Part shown: piece after piece, positions 24,016-36,400 of the stretch
How positions within the stretch are numbered: the stretch's first letter is position 1
Layout: each line of letters opens with the position of its first letter
Assembly: GCA_037102815.1 (NCBI GenBank)
Contig: BTPP01000001.1
Span: 211,001-275,000 of the forward strand
DNA from: Neurospora intermedia
Taxonomy: Eukaryota > Ascomycota > Sordariomycetes > Sordariales > Sordariaceae
Reading direction: 5' to 3'
DNA length: 64,000 nt
The notes under the pieces: model-generated
The model's database searches: none
What the model was told of the DNA's origin: nothing
The model's input: the letters and a program-made list of their open reading frames with translations, nothing else
Translations under genes and position numbers: made by a program

Positions 24016-24121
24016 TGCCAGCGCCCGCCGTTGCCTTTTCTCCGCGCCCTATACCCAACCCATCCGAGCCAGTGCCCCGCCGCCCACACCCTTCGACCCC
24101 AAGACCGAGGAAGCCGCCAGG

Positions 24122-24367
24122 ATGTGCACCCAGACCGTCCTAACCACCCACCTCTGCCGCAAATGCGGCTCCCCGGTGTCCAACACCACCACTACCACTA
24201 CGACTCCCTGCGTGGGCGGCGGCGGCAGCAGCAGCAGCAGCACCAACAACAACAGCAGCAGCACCTGCCCGGGCGCGGGCAAGACCATCACCAAGACCGC
24301 CACGAGCGGCAAGGTTTGCGGAGCATGCACCATGGAGGAGGTTCGGATCTACACAGGGTCTTTTTAG
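24122..24367 (+). CDS. Small cysteine-containing protein, 81 aa
   Basis: One exon from the ATG at 24122 to TAG at 24365-24367. The protein starts MCTQTVLTTHLCRKCG, has a Thr/Gly/Ser/Asn low-complexity middle, and ends with VCGACTMEEVRIYTGSF. Cysteines are at 2, 12, 15, 30, 49, 66 and 69; two CxxC pairs flank the low-complexity part, which would suit metal binding (inference). No signal peptide. Codons are strongly C-ending, which supports real coding. It shares the MC start, the CGxC near the end and the leader intron with the gene at 5.1 kb. Function unknown. Confidence 0.7.
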   Translation: MCTQTVLTTHLCRKCGSPVSNTTTTTTTPCVGGGGSSSSSTNNNSSSTCPGAGKTITKTATSGKVCGACTMEEVRIYTGSF

Positions 24368-24725
24368 GCCCGCGGGGAGAGGAGGGGGGGGGGGCGGAAG
24401 TTTGCAATGACAATGAATTGAAATGACTTTGATGATCTGACAAATCCTGAACCTGACGCGTGAAATTTCCCTTTGACATATCGTAATGCTTGCGAGGAAA
24501 GACGACACAATCCAGATGTGATCCTGACCAAGACTGATGGAGATTCTTGGATGAGGATGCCTTGAGGACGAGGGGAAAAAAGTTGCCAGGCGGAAATTTT
24601 CAGAGCCATTCGGGCTTCCTTCCGATTCAGGCTGGGTCCTCACTCTGTGGCCCCTACCCGTCAACTTGAGTCGTTTTTGAAGCAGCAAAAGGGTTACTGG
24701 ACTGGTCAACTTAGCTTCCTCTTCC

Positions 24726-25227
24726 ATCACCATCATGAGCCGCAAAGACAAAGGCAAGGCCAAAGAACCATCATTGCCGTTAGAATTACTTAACGACTTT
24801 GTTAAGAAATCCCCATGCGCTTCACCACAGGACTTTGTGGTTATTTCGGCCCACAAGCCCAATGCGGAATACAGCAACCGACTCCTAAAGTCCGGCCTCC
24901 CACACCTCCGTAGCATGCCCCCGGTACAAACGGCCGATTCGTTCCAAGGTCGAGAAGGATCAATCTCAATGGTCATTACCGGCGCCCGATCCGGCTTCAT
25001 CCCTGGTTTCGTTGCAGACGAAAATCGTCTCAACGTTATGTTACCACGCCAAAAGTCGGGTCTCGTCATTATTGGAGACAAAAATGTCGCTGGGGTCATC
25101 GAGGGTAAGGCAAAGGATGTGCAGAAGGCAGACAAGACGGGCAAGGTCTTCTACGATACGAACGGGGAGAAGAATCATCATCATCAGCCCCAAAGACAAA
25201 GGCAAGGCCAAAGAACCATCATTATCG
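24726..25227. repeat. 54-bp imperfect direct repeat, copies 448 bp apart
   Basis: Copies at 24726-24779 and 25174-25227 share 33 identical bases starting CAAAGACAAAGGCAAGGCC and differ at a few sites on each side. The first copy supplies the start of the helicase-like open frame (residues RKDKGKAKEPS). The second is read in a different frame inside the same open frame. Confidence 0.85.
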
Positions 25228-25376
25228 CCCTCGATCCTCCACACAAGAACAAGGGCAATGGCGAAGTGGCCGATAATGATCAAACCGCTCCAATCCCTCT
25301 GCCAGGATATGCTCAAGCGCCGAGAGCCGGGCATCTGATGGACGAGAATGATACGGAAGTCCAAGTAGACCAGTGA
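24735..25376 (+). pseudogene. Superfamily 1 (UPF1/AAA_12-like) helicase C-terminal relic
   Basis: A 213-codon frame holds only the last part of an SF1 helicase second RecA domain: DFVVISAHKPN, then VQTADSFQGREGS (motif V), then RLNVMLPRQKSGLVIIGD (motif VI region). Walker A, DEAG and the whole N-terminal half are absent, and the 350 bp upstream does not code for them. In motif VI a Pro replaces the usual Thr or Ser before Arg. The present ATG lies in a duplicated 54-bp segment, so this N-terminus is not original. Fungal helicases with RLNVML-RQ-SGLVI endings are a known large group. After the stop at 25374-25376 the same frame runs on for about 30 coding-like codons. It is best read as a decayed fragment. 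Confidence 0.65.
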
Positions 25377-25850
25377 GAGCGCGAGTACATCTCTCACATG
25401 CAGCACACCATCAATCCAGTGCCGTCTCCCACACCATATTCTCACCTTCTGGAGAAGCCACATGTATGAGGTCATCTCTGCCAGCAACAAGGTCAAAGAG
25501 CGCCTCGAGAGTGGCAACATCCCCCTCCGTGCGGTACACCCTGTCGGCCGAGTCGTTAATACCTTGAGGTTATGAACGGCATGACCTGTTCCGACATCCA
25601 AGAACATCGAGGGATTGACTACCTAGAGGTAACCAACACAACTCGGATTGCCTTGCAGCCCGTAGTCAGGACTGCCCCCGCTCCAGCTCGCTCTGAGACT
25701 TCGTCCAGCAAAGCGAACCCCAAGAACCCTCGCAAGGCTCCCACTCGTGTGGTACAGTCTCGCTCGGCTGCCGCTGGACAGGGCAGCAGCAAGGGTAAAG
25801 CTTACTTGACCCTCGACAGTGCAATCAACCAATACGATAAGGGTAGGTGA
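25377..25850 (+). pseudogene. Coding-like remnants downstream of the helicase relic
   Basis: Three consecutive stretches look once-coding but are in different frames: EREYISHMQHTINPV (from 25377), MYEVISASNKVKERLESG (from about 25460, ending at a stop near 25573), and the ATG-started frame 25572-25850, which carries a Pro/Ala/Ser/Lys-rich stretch. Codon use is clean within each. They may derive from the same ancestral gene as the helicase piece or from neighbours; no family is recognised. Confidence 0.35.
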
Positions 25851-27122
25851 AGCGGAAATACAAAGCGGGATTGGAGTGCGATGTGAGTTTTCGCTTTGGT
25901 GCCTCTGTGTCTCCGTGTGGTGCTCGCGGATGATGAGTGCAGTTCCAGACGCTCCGGGGTGGAAGTCCCATCTCGAGAGGTAAATGTAGGTAGGCAGAGG
26001 TAGGTAATCTTCCATGTCTAGAGCCCACTTGGTCAAGCCACGAGCAGGCCCTTTGCGTATTATGGCCGTCGTCAGTAGAGGTATCCTTCCAAGAAAACAT
26101 GAAGTCCATAGAGTCTTCATCAACTGATAAAGAAAATCTCCTCTGTCGTTGTCACATAGCTCTCTTCACCTTGGCTACCTAGGAATGAAAATGAAGGATG
26201 AGGTGAACATGACAACGATGCTGCTGTATACAAAGCTGTAAAAAAGAAAGCGCGTTCGGATAGACAAGGCTTCGAACGAGTGGGAAGACAAACATAGCGT
26301 ACTTAACACCTAGATCATCAGGTGATGAAGGGTTCCCTTGGCTTCTAAACGCTTGCCATACTACAGGTGAAAGCCCGAAGAGTAAAGACTGGAGCAACGG
26401 AATGTATAGCGATATGCCCTAGAATACTTCGTGTGTTGGAGCAACCGGAAGACAACTTTGCCCGTTTTTGGTCGACTGTTCTTGGATGGAAACCTCAAGT
26501 GATGATGAATGGAATGTCGTTGGAAGGGGATGGGCGGCTCTCTGTGGCAGGGGGGCTGCCCCGGATTTTATAGTGGGTCAAAACTGGAGACGTTAAGTCT
26601 TGGCGCTTGCTTTTCCCGGCCGCGCCCGGGCGGTGTCCGCAGCCTCCGCTGCCAACCCCACTTTCAACCAACAACACAAGGTCGCATCTAGAGGTATCAT
26701 CGAGGAGCCTTTGCTTCTGTCTGGGGACATCATCCATCAAGACTTCAGTTGAGAGGGCTTCACGCCATCTCCCTGCCGTAATACAACTTACCGGGAACGA
26801 TAAACACACACACACTTTGGCGGAAACGCGCTTTGTCATTCGCGATCTTGATATATCCAAGGGCGCAAAGAGGAGCACGGACACTCACTCATCTGCGGAA
26901 CTGACCGCCGGACAAAACACGAAACGAGCATCTCCGCCGAGGATCAGGAAAGCCGCAGCCCTTGACTCATTCACTGGACAACTATCGACCCGATGGCCAT
27001 CATCAACACTAGCTGACACCGGCTTCTTTTCTCGCCTTTTTTCACCATAAAGACGCATCCAGGGATTGAAAAAACACCCCTCACGCGTCCCCCTCCAAAC
27101 CCGGGCGCTTTCCGCGCTCAGG
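25851..27122. other. Intergenic: upstream region of the zinc-cluster gene
   Basis: No supported gene. Short open frames on both strands show no conserved features. Three TAGAGGTA-type words occur (near 25620, 26079 and 26690, the first just before this interval). Confidence 0.4.
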
Positions 27123-29913
27123 ATGAACATGAGCTCACCACCCACACCCGGATTCAACCACGGGCATGGAACTGAAGAAATTGGCAGGCCCAGCTCCCGC
27201 CCAGAGAAACGCACCTGCATCACCTGCCGCGCTCGCAAAGTCAAATGCGATGGCCGCCCAGACAAGTGCACCAACTGCGAGCGGCTAGGCTTCACCTGCT
27301 CCTACGACCCCAACACCATCGTCACCACGAGCATCAACGCCGGCGTGGGAGCTAGTCACGCAGTCACCTCCCACGAACCCTTCTCCGTCGACAGGCTGGC
27401 CCCAACAGAAACGGAGGGAAACGTAGCCACCAGTACCACCACGATAGCACCAGTGGTGGGATTAAGGAGGATCAGAGCCCGACAGGCTTGTCAGAGTTGT
27501 CATGTCAAGAAAGCCAAGTGCTCCGGAATCATCAACAAACCCGGACCAGGTGGAAGTGGAAGCGGAGGGCATCGGGGTTGCGAACGATGTCGGGCTCTAG
27601 GAATTGCATGTGTCCTTAGAAAGGGGAAGCGAGGTCTAGCTCTGCCAGGGATAAACAATTCCTCCCTTGGTGACACCAACGAAATGGTTCTAGACGACGG
27701 AGGCAACGGCATGCATCTCGACGACCCCCGAGATTTAGACGACGACATGAACCACAATGGTAACGGCAGCGTCGGTGGCCGGAGCACCGCCAGTCCGGCT
27801 CCCATCCCCAGCAACAACCCAGGAGCATCCGGCCGCATCGACCTCCCCCAGCCCGACGATCCGATAGTCAAGCGCGCGTTTGACAACTATTTCCGGCACG
27901 TCCACCACCTGCCCATGTTCACATTCCTTCACCGCGCTTCGCTGATGGAACGCTACGACGCCGGCCTGCTCGACCGCGCCCTGCTGCTCGCCATCGTCGG
28001 CATCGCTGCGCTACTAACCGACCTCGGCCCCTCTGTCTCCGTTGCCGACCCAGAATTATTTTCCAACCGATGCATCGACGAGGCTGCCTCCATTTGCACA
28101 TCCGAACTAGAAAACAGAAGCATCACCCGCCTCGAGGCTTTGGTAATCGTCGTCAAGCATCGAATTCTCTCAAAACGCTTTTCAGCAGCCTTCATGCTGC
28201 ACGCACTTACTTCACGATTCGCAAACGTTCTCCGACTAAACGTCGAAAACCCAGCCCTCTGCTTTCTCGCCCAGGAGTCCCGTCGCAGACTCATGTGGTC
28301 CATCTACATGATCGACGCCTGGTTTGCCAACGGGCAGACCGAGCTCGCCCTCTGGCCGGATCCAGAACGACAAATCCGCGTTCAATTGCCATGCAACGAG
28401 CGCAACTTTGATTTCGATCTCCCTGAAGTTACTGAACCACTGCGCCAACCATTACCTGGTCCATCAGGACAACCCATCCAGCTCCCTGACGCTGTGGGAT
28501 TCACGGCCTTGCATATCCGTATGCACTGGCTAAGGACGCGGATCCTCCAGGTTTCGCTGCGCGTTGTGGGTGCCAACCCCGACCCGAACGAACTGATGCA
28601 ACTCCCGCTCAAGTGCGCGGAGTTCAAAGCGGAGCTCGACTCGTTTGAAGCGAGACTGCCGTCTTCGTTCCGGTGGAGTGAGTCGAATCTTCGGTTACGG
28701 TCCTACTCTACGAGGCTGGGCATCTTTTTCATGACACATGTCTGGTGGAGGCAGTGCCACTTGGACTTGTATCGACTCTTCTTACCAGGACTAAAAGAGG
28801 CCTTGTCGGCAAGTAGTTTGGCGCAGCTGGCTGGGAGCGCTATTGGTAGCCCCGCGGCTCAAAGACAAGGACAATGGCAGGGACAGAATGGCCAGAGACA
28901 AGGATTGGCGGAATGGGCAAGACAAGAGTGTTATAAACACGCTCGCGCGATGGCGGATATGTTTGCTCAAGTACTGGCTTTGGGGGAGAGTAGTGTGCCG
29001 TTGGGGGATGTGGATCTGTCCGGGTGCGCCCTGCAGTGTGGACGGGTCTTGTATCATTCCTTTCAAACTCGCGAAAGGGGACAGTCGCCAGCTCCGTCGG
29101 CGGAGGGCGTGAGGGAGATGGTCAGTGTCTGTTTGAGAGTGGCGAGATTGGCGTGTCCGGGGCCGGCGAGCAGGGCTATTGTGAGTTTTCCCCTTTTCAC
29201 CTTTCTTTCTATTATTTTCCTTTCCTTTTCTTTCCTTCCCGACACTTTCTCTATCCCCAGCCAAGTACAAGTGGATGACGCTAACATCCACAAAGCAATC
29301 TGATATCGAGAAACTCCTAGCCGAAGGCCTTCCCATCAGCCAAGTACAAGTTCCCCAGACTCCTCGACCCAACGATCTCCTAACACCCACCACTCCCGCG
29401 CCCTTCTCTCCCGGCCCACCATTTGTCGCCATGGCTGGTCCCATCCCCTTGATCAACAACCCGCACGAACTCAGCCCCTCTCAAAGTCTACTACAACCAG
29501 CAATGGCACCGCCCGTCCCACCACATCCTCAACAAGCACAACAACCAACATCCCAAATGCTTCCACCCCTCTCCAGCTCCGCACCACCCCCACTGCAAGT
29601 AGGTTCAGGTGGTGTGAACCCAGGTGTGAACCCAGGCATTGCACCTTCCCAAGCCTCCGCCATAACCACCGGCTCCAACGCCTTTGAAGAGATACTGAAT
29701 GTGAACGGCATCAATTTCGGCGGAGTCGGTATGGGCATGACTGAGTTCTTTGCTCCAGACGCGTGGGGTTTGGGACTGTCGCCGTTTCCGATGGGGTTGG
29801 CTGGTGGTGACTGGACGGTGCAAGGGCAGGGACAGGGGCAGGAACAGGAACAGGTGCAGGGGAGTGGAAATGGGAATGGGAATGGACAGCAATTTCATGG
29901 GGATCATGGTTGA
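27123..29913 (+). CDS. Zn2Cys6 transcription factor with two zinc clusters in tandem
   Basis: Exons 27123-29180 and 29266-29913 encode 901 residues. The first zinc cluster is textbook (Cys 32, 35, 42, 49, 52, 59; CITCRARKVKCDG). A second follows at Cys 123, 126, 133, 153, 156, 163 (CQSCHVKKAKC), with a 19-residue Gly-rich loop between Cys3 and Cys4. A fungal-specific transcription factor domain begins near 245 (IVKRAFDNYFRHVHHLPMF) and includes RRRLMWSIYMIDAWF. The C-terminal part is rich in Pro, Gln and Gly, like an activation region. The 85-nt intron is pyrimidine-rich; its acceptor is read as CCAAG at 29261-29265, because using the CCCCAG 5 nt earlier shifts the frame. It should bind DNA in the nucleus and regulate unknown target genes. 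The start is the first in-frame ATG. Confidence 0.88.
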
Positions 29914-30349
29914 TGGGACATCTGAGAGATGGTTCCCTATGTGGGAGGAAGAAAGGAGAGGAGGATAAGAGAAGGACGGAATAGGTGTAAGGAAATCTTC
30001 GGCGTGGAAGGTGGAAGCACTACGTCGTTTACCCAGGGAGGAGGTGGAATTAGGTGCTGGAAGCTGGCACGTTGATGCAACAGGTGGTCCGTTTGTTGCA
30101 GTTGTTGTAAAGATAAGTCATGAGTAGAAACACACCCCCAGCGGGAAGTTAATGAGATACCCCTTTCTTTCAAGCAGCCTACTGTTTTTCTATTCCGCGG
30201 GTAGATACAAGGTTCAGACAAGATTTCCTTGCTTCTGTGAGATTTCGCTACTGCTGTGTGCAAAAACCGTTTGTCTTCGTATCGTATCCTGGGGGTTTGG
30301 GGAACTGCTCCCATGTGTTCACAATCTAGTCACAACTCTGTTCCTTGGG

Positions 30350-30408
<59 letters not shown>

Positions 30409-33400
30409 CTGCGCCTCAGCTATCATCAACGTAAACGGCCGGTTGCTGTTCCAATAGTTGATGTTGACCCTGCTTGAAGAAATCGTGTTGCTACATAGGT
30501 ACCTCTAGTGGTATGGTATCTCTAGGTACCTCTAGAGATGGTGGATTGTCAAGTGTACCTGTAGCTAGAGGTAGAATAATACATGGGGGAATAAGGTAGG
30601 GGGACACATACCTACTCTGCTGTGGCTTGCAAGTGAAAGTAAGAAAGTAAGGTAACAGGTATATGGAGACAAATAAACAGTAAAGTAGCTTGATAATAGT
30701 GGATTTATGATCCTTGGGATCACATTTGAATGCGTGAAGTGTTGTACTGCTTTGTCATAGGGAGTTTTTTGTGTTCAGGTCGATGGTAGAAGATGGAAAT
30801 GCAATTTTGGAAAAGAAGGGAAGTCTAGGACTCCTAAGCAAGAGGTTTTTGATTCATAATCTGTTTTACCTACCTAGTAATGAGGGTATACGCGATGAGC
30901 CTTGAAGTGTTTATCGTAGTCCTGTGATATTCACCGCGGTTTATCGCCTTGGTCAACGCTTCAAGTCACATTTCTGGACTTAGGAGAACACCGACATTTG
31001 TCGCGAGCTTGTTCTGAGTAATTTGAGCCGGGCTTTCCAGTTCTCTTCATGTCCAAACAGAAAAATCGAAAGTATGGCCAACTAGGAGACAATTGAGAGC
31101 ATATATCATTTGCGCATGTTCGTGCTAAGCTTGTGGTTAGGAAACAATAGCATATTCGTATATATCAGCATGGATTCTTCACCACTAAATCAAAGTCCCG
31201 TCCACCACAACTGGACCTTGAGTTCCAGTCAAACCGCTACAGCTCCAAAAACACCAGTGTCCCCATAGGACAAATCCGAGCACTTGCCCAAACACCCGGG
31301 TGGACACCCGCGGTAGGAGCAAAGCTCATATCAGACACTGTTGGTATCGAGCACTCCCACCAATGCCGTTCTCGATTTTTTCAGCGCCTCAGGAGCCAGA
31401 CGGCGTTGGTACAGGTATTCTCTGTGAGCCAGTGACTTGGAGCGAACGCAGCCTGCGCCGAACTCACAACTTGGCTGCCCTCGAAGAAAAACTCAACCCA
31501 TCTCCAGGTTCAAAGGAGCGGAGACGTCGATTTCCAGGTCCAAGTCAATCCCCCCTCCTTCTCCAATCCGCCACGGCGCCATCTTGCTGTTTCTTCTCTT
31601 GGTATGAACACCAGCCTTGACCATGTAGACGGTCTCGGTCAGCTTCTAGTCCTTGCTAGGTATGCTATGGCTGTTTGGCTTCGCAATTATTTCCAGGCTC
31701 AGAGTTAGCCTCCCATCTCTTTTTGACATCCTTTATGGGCTGCGGTTCGAGCTTGGCAATCTTCCGACCTTGAAGGCTAGCGGGCAGGCTTCGAGGCCTT
31801 TCGTGGTTCGGATCTCGGGCTCGGGGCATCGCAGGCAGGAATTGCGAGGGCCCAGGGCTTTGCGGATGCAGGCTGGGACCTCGCGTCCTTTAAGGGCTTC
31901 GAATCACGTCCGATCACGAGCTTGGGCTTGGGCTTGGGCTCTCTACGGTCACGTCGGTTTGGAATCAATGCCTTCCAACTTGCTCGCTGGAGGCTACTGT
32001 TTCTCCAAAGTCAACAGGTCTGCTACCAAAATGGGGAATCAGGGGGTAGTCAACTCGGTTGGTGGTTCGCGAGGAACCGTGGGAATCGGTTTGGTATTTG
32101 ATCTTTGTGCGGTTCCGATGGGTGTTAACCTGCCGTGAACGCCCCAGCCATCCCATCCATCCAACAACATGTCTCTCTTCGGGGTTGTACTTGGATGTTG
32201 TTCTTGTCAGGCTCCCTTCTCAAAGTGTCTTGCATTGTCCATATTGTCGCTGCTGATGGCGCTGTTGATGGGGTCAGGTGGGTGCTAGGCACCTTGATGG
32301 CCTCTGTCTCCAATGCTACTACTACATAGGTACGAACAAGGCAGGTGCCACCACCAGAGAGGACACGCCAAGCGCCCTGCAATTTGCACTTCATCAAGTC
32401 AAGCAATTGGGGGAAGCTGCAAATGACACCGAAGAGGAAGGAGTGATGTTGAAGGTGTCAATTAGGGTTAGGGCCGGTATCGGGTTCTGTCTTGCTGAAG
32501 GGAAGCCTCCCGGCTGAGCCCTGGGCTGATGGAAAGTGCAATGGGGGAGGAGTCATCCACAAAAGATATCTCCGCGGTAGGATTGCGGAATGCGGGGTCT
32601 GGATCACAGTGGTCGCATTGGAGACGGATGGTGGATGCTTTCTGTGCTGTGTGACTTTCGAATTTGGACAGCGCCTTCCCATCGGCAATTGACATTCTCA
32701 TCTGTTCCCTTCCTTCTTATGATGGACCGCATTGACATCGGACCCTTCCGGTTCGACGGCATCGAAGGAGACCTGACAGGAACCAACTGGCCAACAATGG
32801 TCGCCGTCGTTGAACGTCTTCATCATGGTGCAGCCGTTAGTTGTCAAGTTGTCGTGCAACGATCTGATGTCATCATCGTCTCCGACTTGTATGTACGCAG
32901 TACACTAGACGCCGCGCGCCGGAGAACGTCGCATTGCACGGTTGCCGCCTGTAGCGACCGTAGCGCACGGCCCACTCGGAGCATCCGATGTTTGGACTTT
33001 GGACGGCTGATGATTCTGCAAACATGAAACGAACACCTTCAGTTTTTAAGGACAAGAGAAAAAAACCAAGAGTTCATCTGATCTCTTGCATCGTGAACTC
33101 CACCAGTTCTTCCAGGTTGTGCCAGGTTTTGGGTTCCTTGTCCAGATTTGTTGCCCGGGAAATGGGAGATGCCAATGTCAAAATGGGCTTCATTGTGGTA
33201 CGATTCCACTAGACTCCAGCTGGAGCTCCATACTTGAGATTTCCCGCTCCGAGATCCAGTGAGATCTCTGTGACACATTTTCGGGTCGTCTGCCTGCTCT
33301 TTTCTTTTCTCTTGGCCTTGGCTGGACCGACCAACCCCGCTCCGCCAGAGGACGACGACCGACAACCAACGGTCCAGCTTTCTGGCATCATCATCAATCA

Positions 33401-36400
33401 CCTCAGCTTACCACTTCGGCCCGGAAAACCATCACATATTCACATTATCTGCTGCGGGCCATTCCCAGACCGGGGCAGCACGGGGTCCGAATCACGGGAT
33501 CGTCACTCTTGGCGGTCCCCGAGCACAATGCCACAATCTGTCCGTGACCTCTGTTACGCAGCTAATTCCCCGATCTGGTGCTTGAACGTGTCTCACCTTA
33601 TCCAACGGGATCCATGCACCGCTCTTGTGTAACGGACTGGAGCTTCATACGGGGCGAACGGAGTTACTCGAGGCTGACTTTGCTTGTTAGTTTCCTGCAA
33701 CTGACTGACGACTTGACTGGTGAGCTTTGCATCGCAATCGTCAGTCAAGGCCGCTCACCGGGCCACCGACATCGTCGAGATTGATAGTCCCGCATCATCC
33801 AATCGTCCACATCGTCCACCGCCAAGCAACCAGCGCCGTCGCCATCGCCATCGCCATCGCTGGCGCACATCGCACTTCTCTCGACTGGCTCAAGAGCTAG
33901 CAATGAGGCTTATCACGACTAAACAAAAACAACTAACCCCATAAAGGTAGTCCGGGTGCGTAGCTCGGCGGGGTCATTCTTCATCAAGCAACAAGCTTTC
34001 CCTGTCCAGAAAGCGGTCCACCAATCCAACCCGTTGGCAATCCCCCTTCCCACGTCCAGACGGTGTGAGAAAAAAAAGTGAATGATGGATGATGCACGTG
34101 GATAACACCGGCGCCGCGCCGGAGCAATTGCACCAACCAGAACGTTGCCCGCTAGGTGATGCTGGCCCTAGCTCGACCTCGTCGTCGTCGTCGTCGTCGC
34201 CGACTTGCCCGGTTTAGCGTTGACGCGAGGTGAGTTCATAGCTTCATGACCCGTGATCACGCGGCTCATTGAAAGCAACCAGAAATGGTCCAATCTTTGT
34301 TGTTGATGCAATGACATGCAAGATGCAATGCAGTGTGTTGGTCTGCTTCTTTGGCTTGGCATGTGTTTGATATTGAACCCTTTGCGCACACTTTTGACTC
34401 CTTCGGGTGGATCTCCCGTGTCAGTTACCAAGTGGAAGTGGTTGTGTGCGAAGGGTCTCGGAGCCGATGTATCTTGTCTTGGATGCTGTTGATAAGCCGC
34501 CCCACGATCAATGTGTGTTTTGCACGATCACGATCATGGTGTTCGCATTGACGGCCATGTCGACAGATGGAGAAGGACCCCTCTTTTTTTTATTTCGAAT
34601 TTTTTTCTTCAGTGTCCCAGTCCACATCACAACGAACACAACTTCCTTGTTTTCTGAGTGGTTCATTCTTTGTATGTCTTTGACAACAAGGGTCTTCCAT
34701 CCTCGCTCCCGGCGGCCCTTCACTCCTCGGCCAGCGTGTCGGCTCCGGTGAACCTTGGTGGTCTCCTTCACCTCTGCCACCACCACCACCACCCGGAGAC
34801 CCTTTCGGTGTCTGACTTTGTAACCTTATCTTTCAAGGAGGTCCCTCTCTTTTACCGTAGGGGGGGCCGATCCCTGTCCCGCCGTCCACATCCCAGCTGT
34901 TAAGGGTCTCCGCTTTCATACCTCTAAAGATGTTAGTACGAAATAGGAAAGACTTCACAGAGCCCCAGCACCTCAGCTGAAGAGAGACTGATAAGAACGA
35001 CAATTACCACGAGCACCAAGACAAAAAAAAAATTCCGAGAATGGAGCGCATGTGTTTACATGGAAGCAGAATTAGGCAATGCCGATAATGATGATGATGC
35101 TTGTCATCAGGATCTCAAGGGTCCATCCGACAGCGACTGGACCCCCCCAGGCCGACTGACAAACTCGCAGGTCGCAGCTCGGTGTAGCTCGCTCGCATCT
35201 CGCAGGACGACAAGGAAGCGTATAAAGTCCAGACTTCATGGTTGGGGATGACTGAATGGTAGCTCCGAAACTATCAAGGGGACCCCATTCGCGCAGTTTC
35301 AAGCTGGCATGGTGTACACTACACTACAGAGGTAGCTTTTTCCCACTTTCCCCGCATTTGTATTAGTGGTGTTTTGTAAAGGGTGAACTATCATGGGTTG
35401 TGCGAACCATCTTTGAACCCTTTTGAGTAGGAGGAGGTCGACACAAGGGTCAAGGGTAAATGCCGAGGAGGGGAGGTCCGGGCAAAGGTGAGTGTTGCAG
35501 AGCTATCTTCATGATGAAAGACAATGCTATAGCCCCCATGTCCATCCATGTCTTCAATGTTAACTTTTTATAGGATCAAGGGTTGACAACTTACCAGCCA
35601 CATCATGGAACATCCTTCTATTTTTTTTTTTTATCCTCTCGTTTGGTGTCTCGGAGCTTTTGTTTTGTTTACACTACTCCATTCATCGTTTGATGTCTTG
35701 TCTTTGTCGCGCGGCTGGTGGATAAACACACTAGCAGCTCCGTTCAGGCGGGATCCATTTATTATCGTGTAAGTCGTTTTGATGCGCTCCATTGATCGGT
35801 TGATACTCGGTTGATACAAAATGGATCCTCGCTGTTTCGGGGTTGTTTTGATAGTGCCAGCTGAAGTTGCTCCATCCATCGTTAAAGCCGTCGGTCGGTC
35901 CAAAATACCAAGCCACCATCAGGGTACCAGGATGTTTTCTTCAAACCTCTCAAAACCTCCGTTCGTCATGGGGGGGCGTCTCACAACTCTCCACGTGCGC
36001 TCATCGGTTGATGGGAATTGGATTGATCTTCCATTCTCCATCCACCAAAAATCATCTGAGGCTGTTCACCATCTTCAATCTCTGCTGATCATTGCAAACG
36101 GTTCCCAATACGTGTGCCATTCGTCTGGCTGGTGGCTAGAGGGATTTGCAACAAATGCCTCCATGTCGCGCGCCCTTGTCAGCAAGCGGTGTCAACATTC
36201 ATGTAGTTTGCTACTATCACAAGCAAGAAAACTCCCCTGTCCGTGCCGTTCGTTATTCGACCCCCTCCCCTTCCAGTCCCCCAGCACTGACTTACACGCA
36301 ACAACCCCGGTCGAGGTTCCTTGTCGTCTGAGAATCCCGGAAAGGCGGCATTCTGCCATTTTTTAGCGCTGCAACATTGGAAGAGGGAAAGCGGCTCGAA

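Noticed and set aside
24140-25144. 334-codon minus-strand open frame
   Set aside because: Antisense to the small cysteine gene and the helicase fragment; no domain and poly-Ala/Leu/Val from the triplet repeat.
30152-30477. Poly-Lys open frames
   Set aside because: Created by the 57-base A tract.
35821-36366. 181-codon plus-strand frame in the long gap
   Set aside because: ATG-started but mixed composition with no recognisable motif; compatible with chance in a 10-kb gap.
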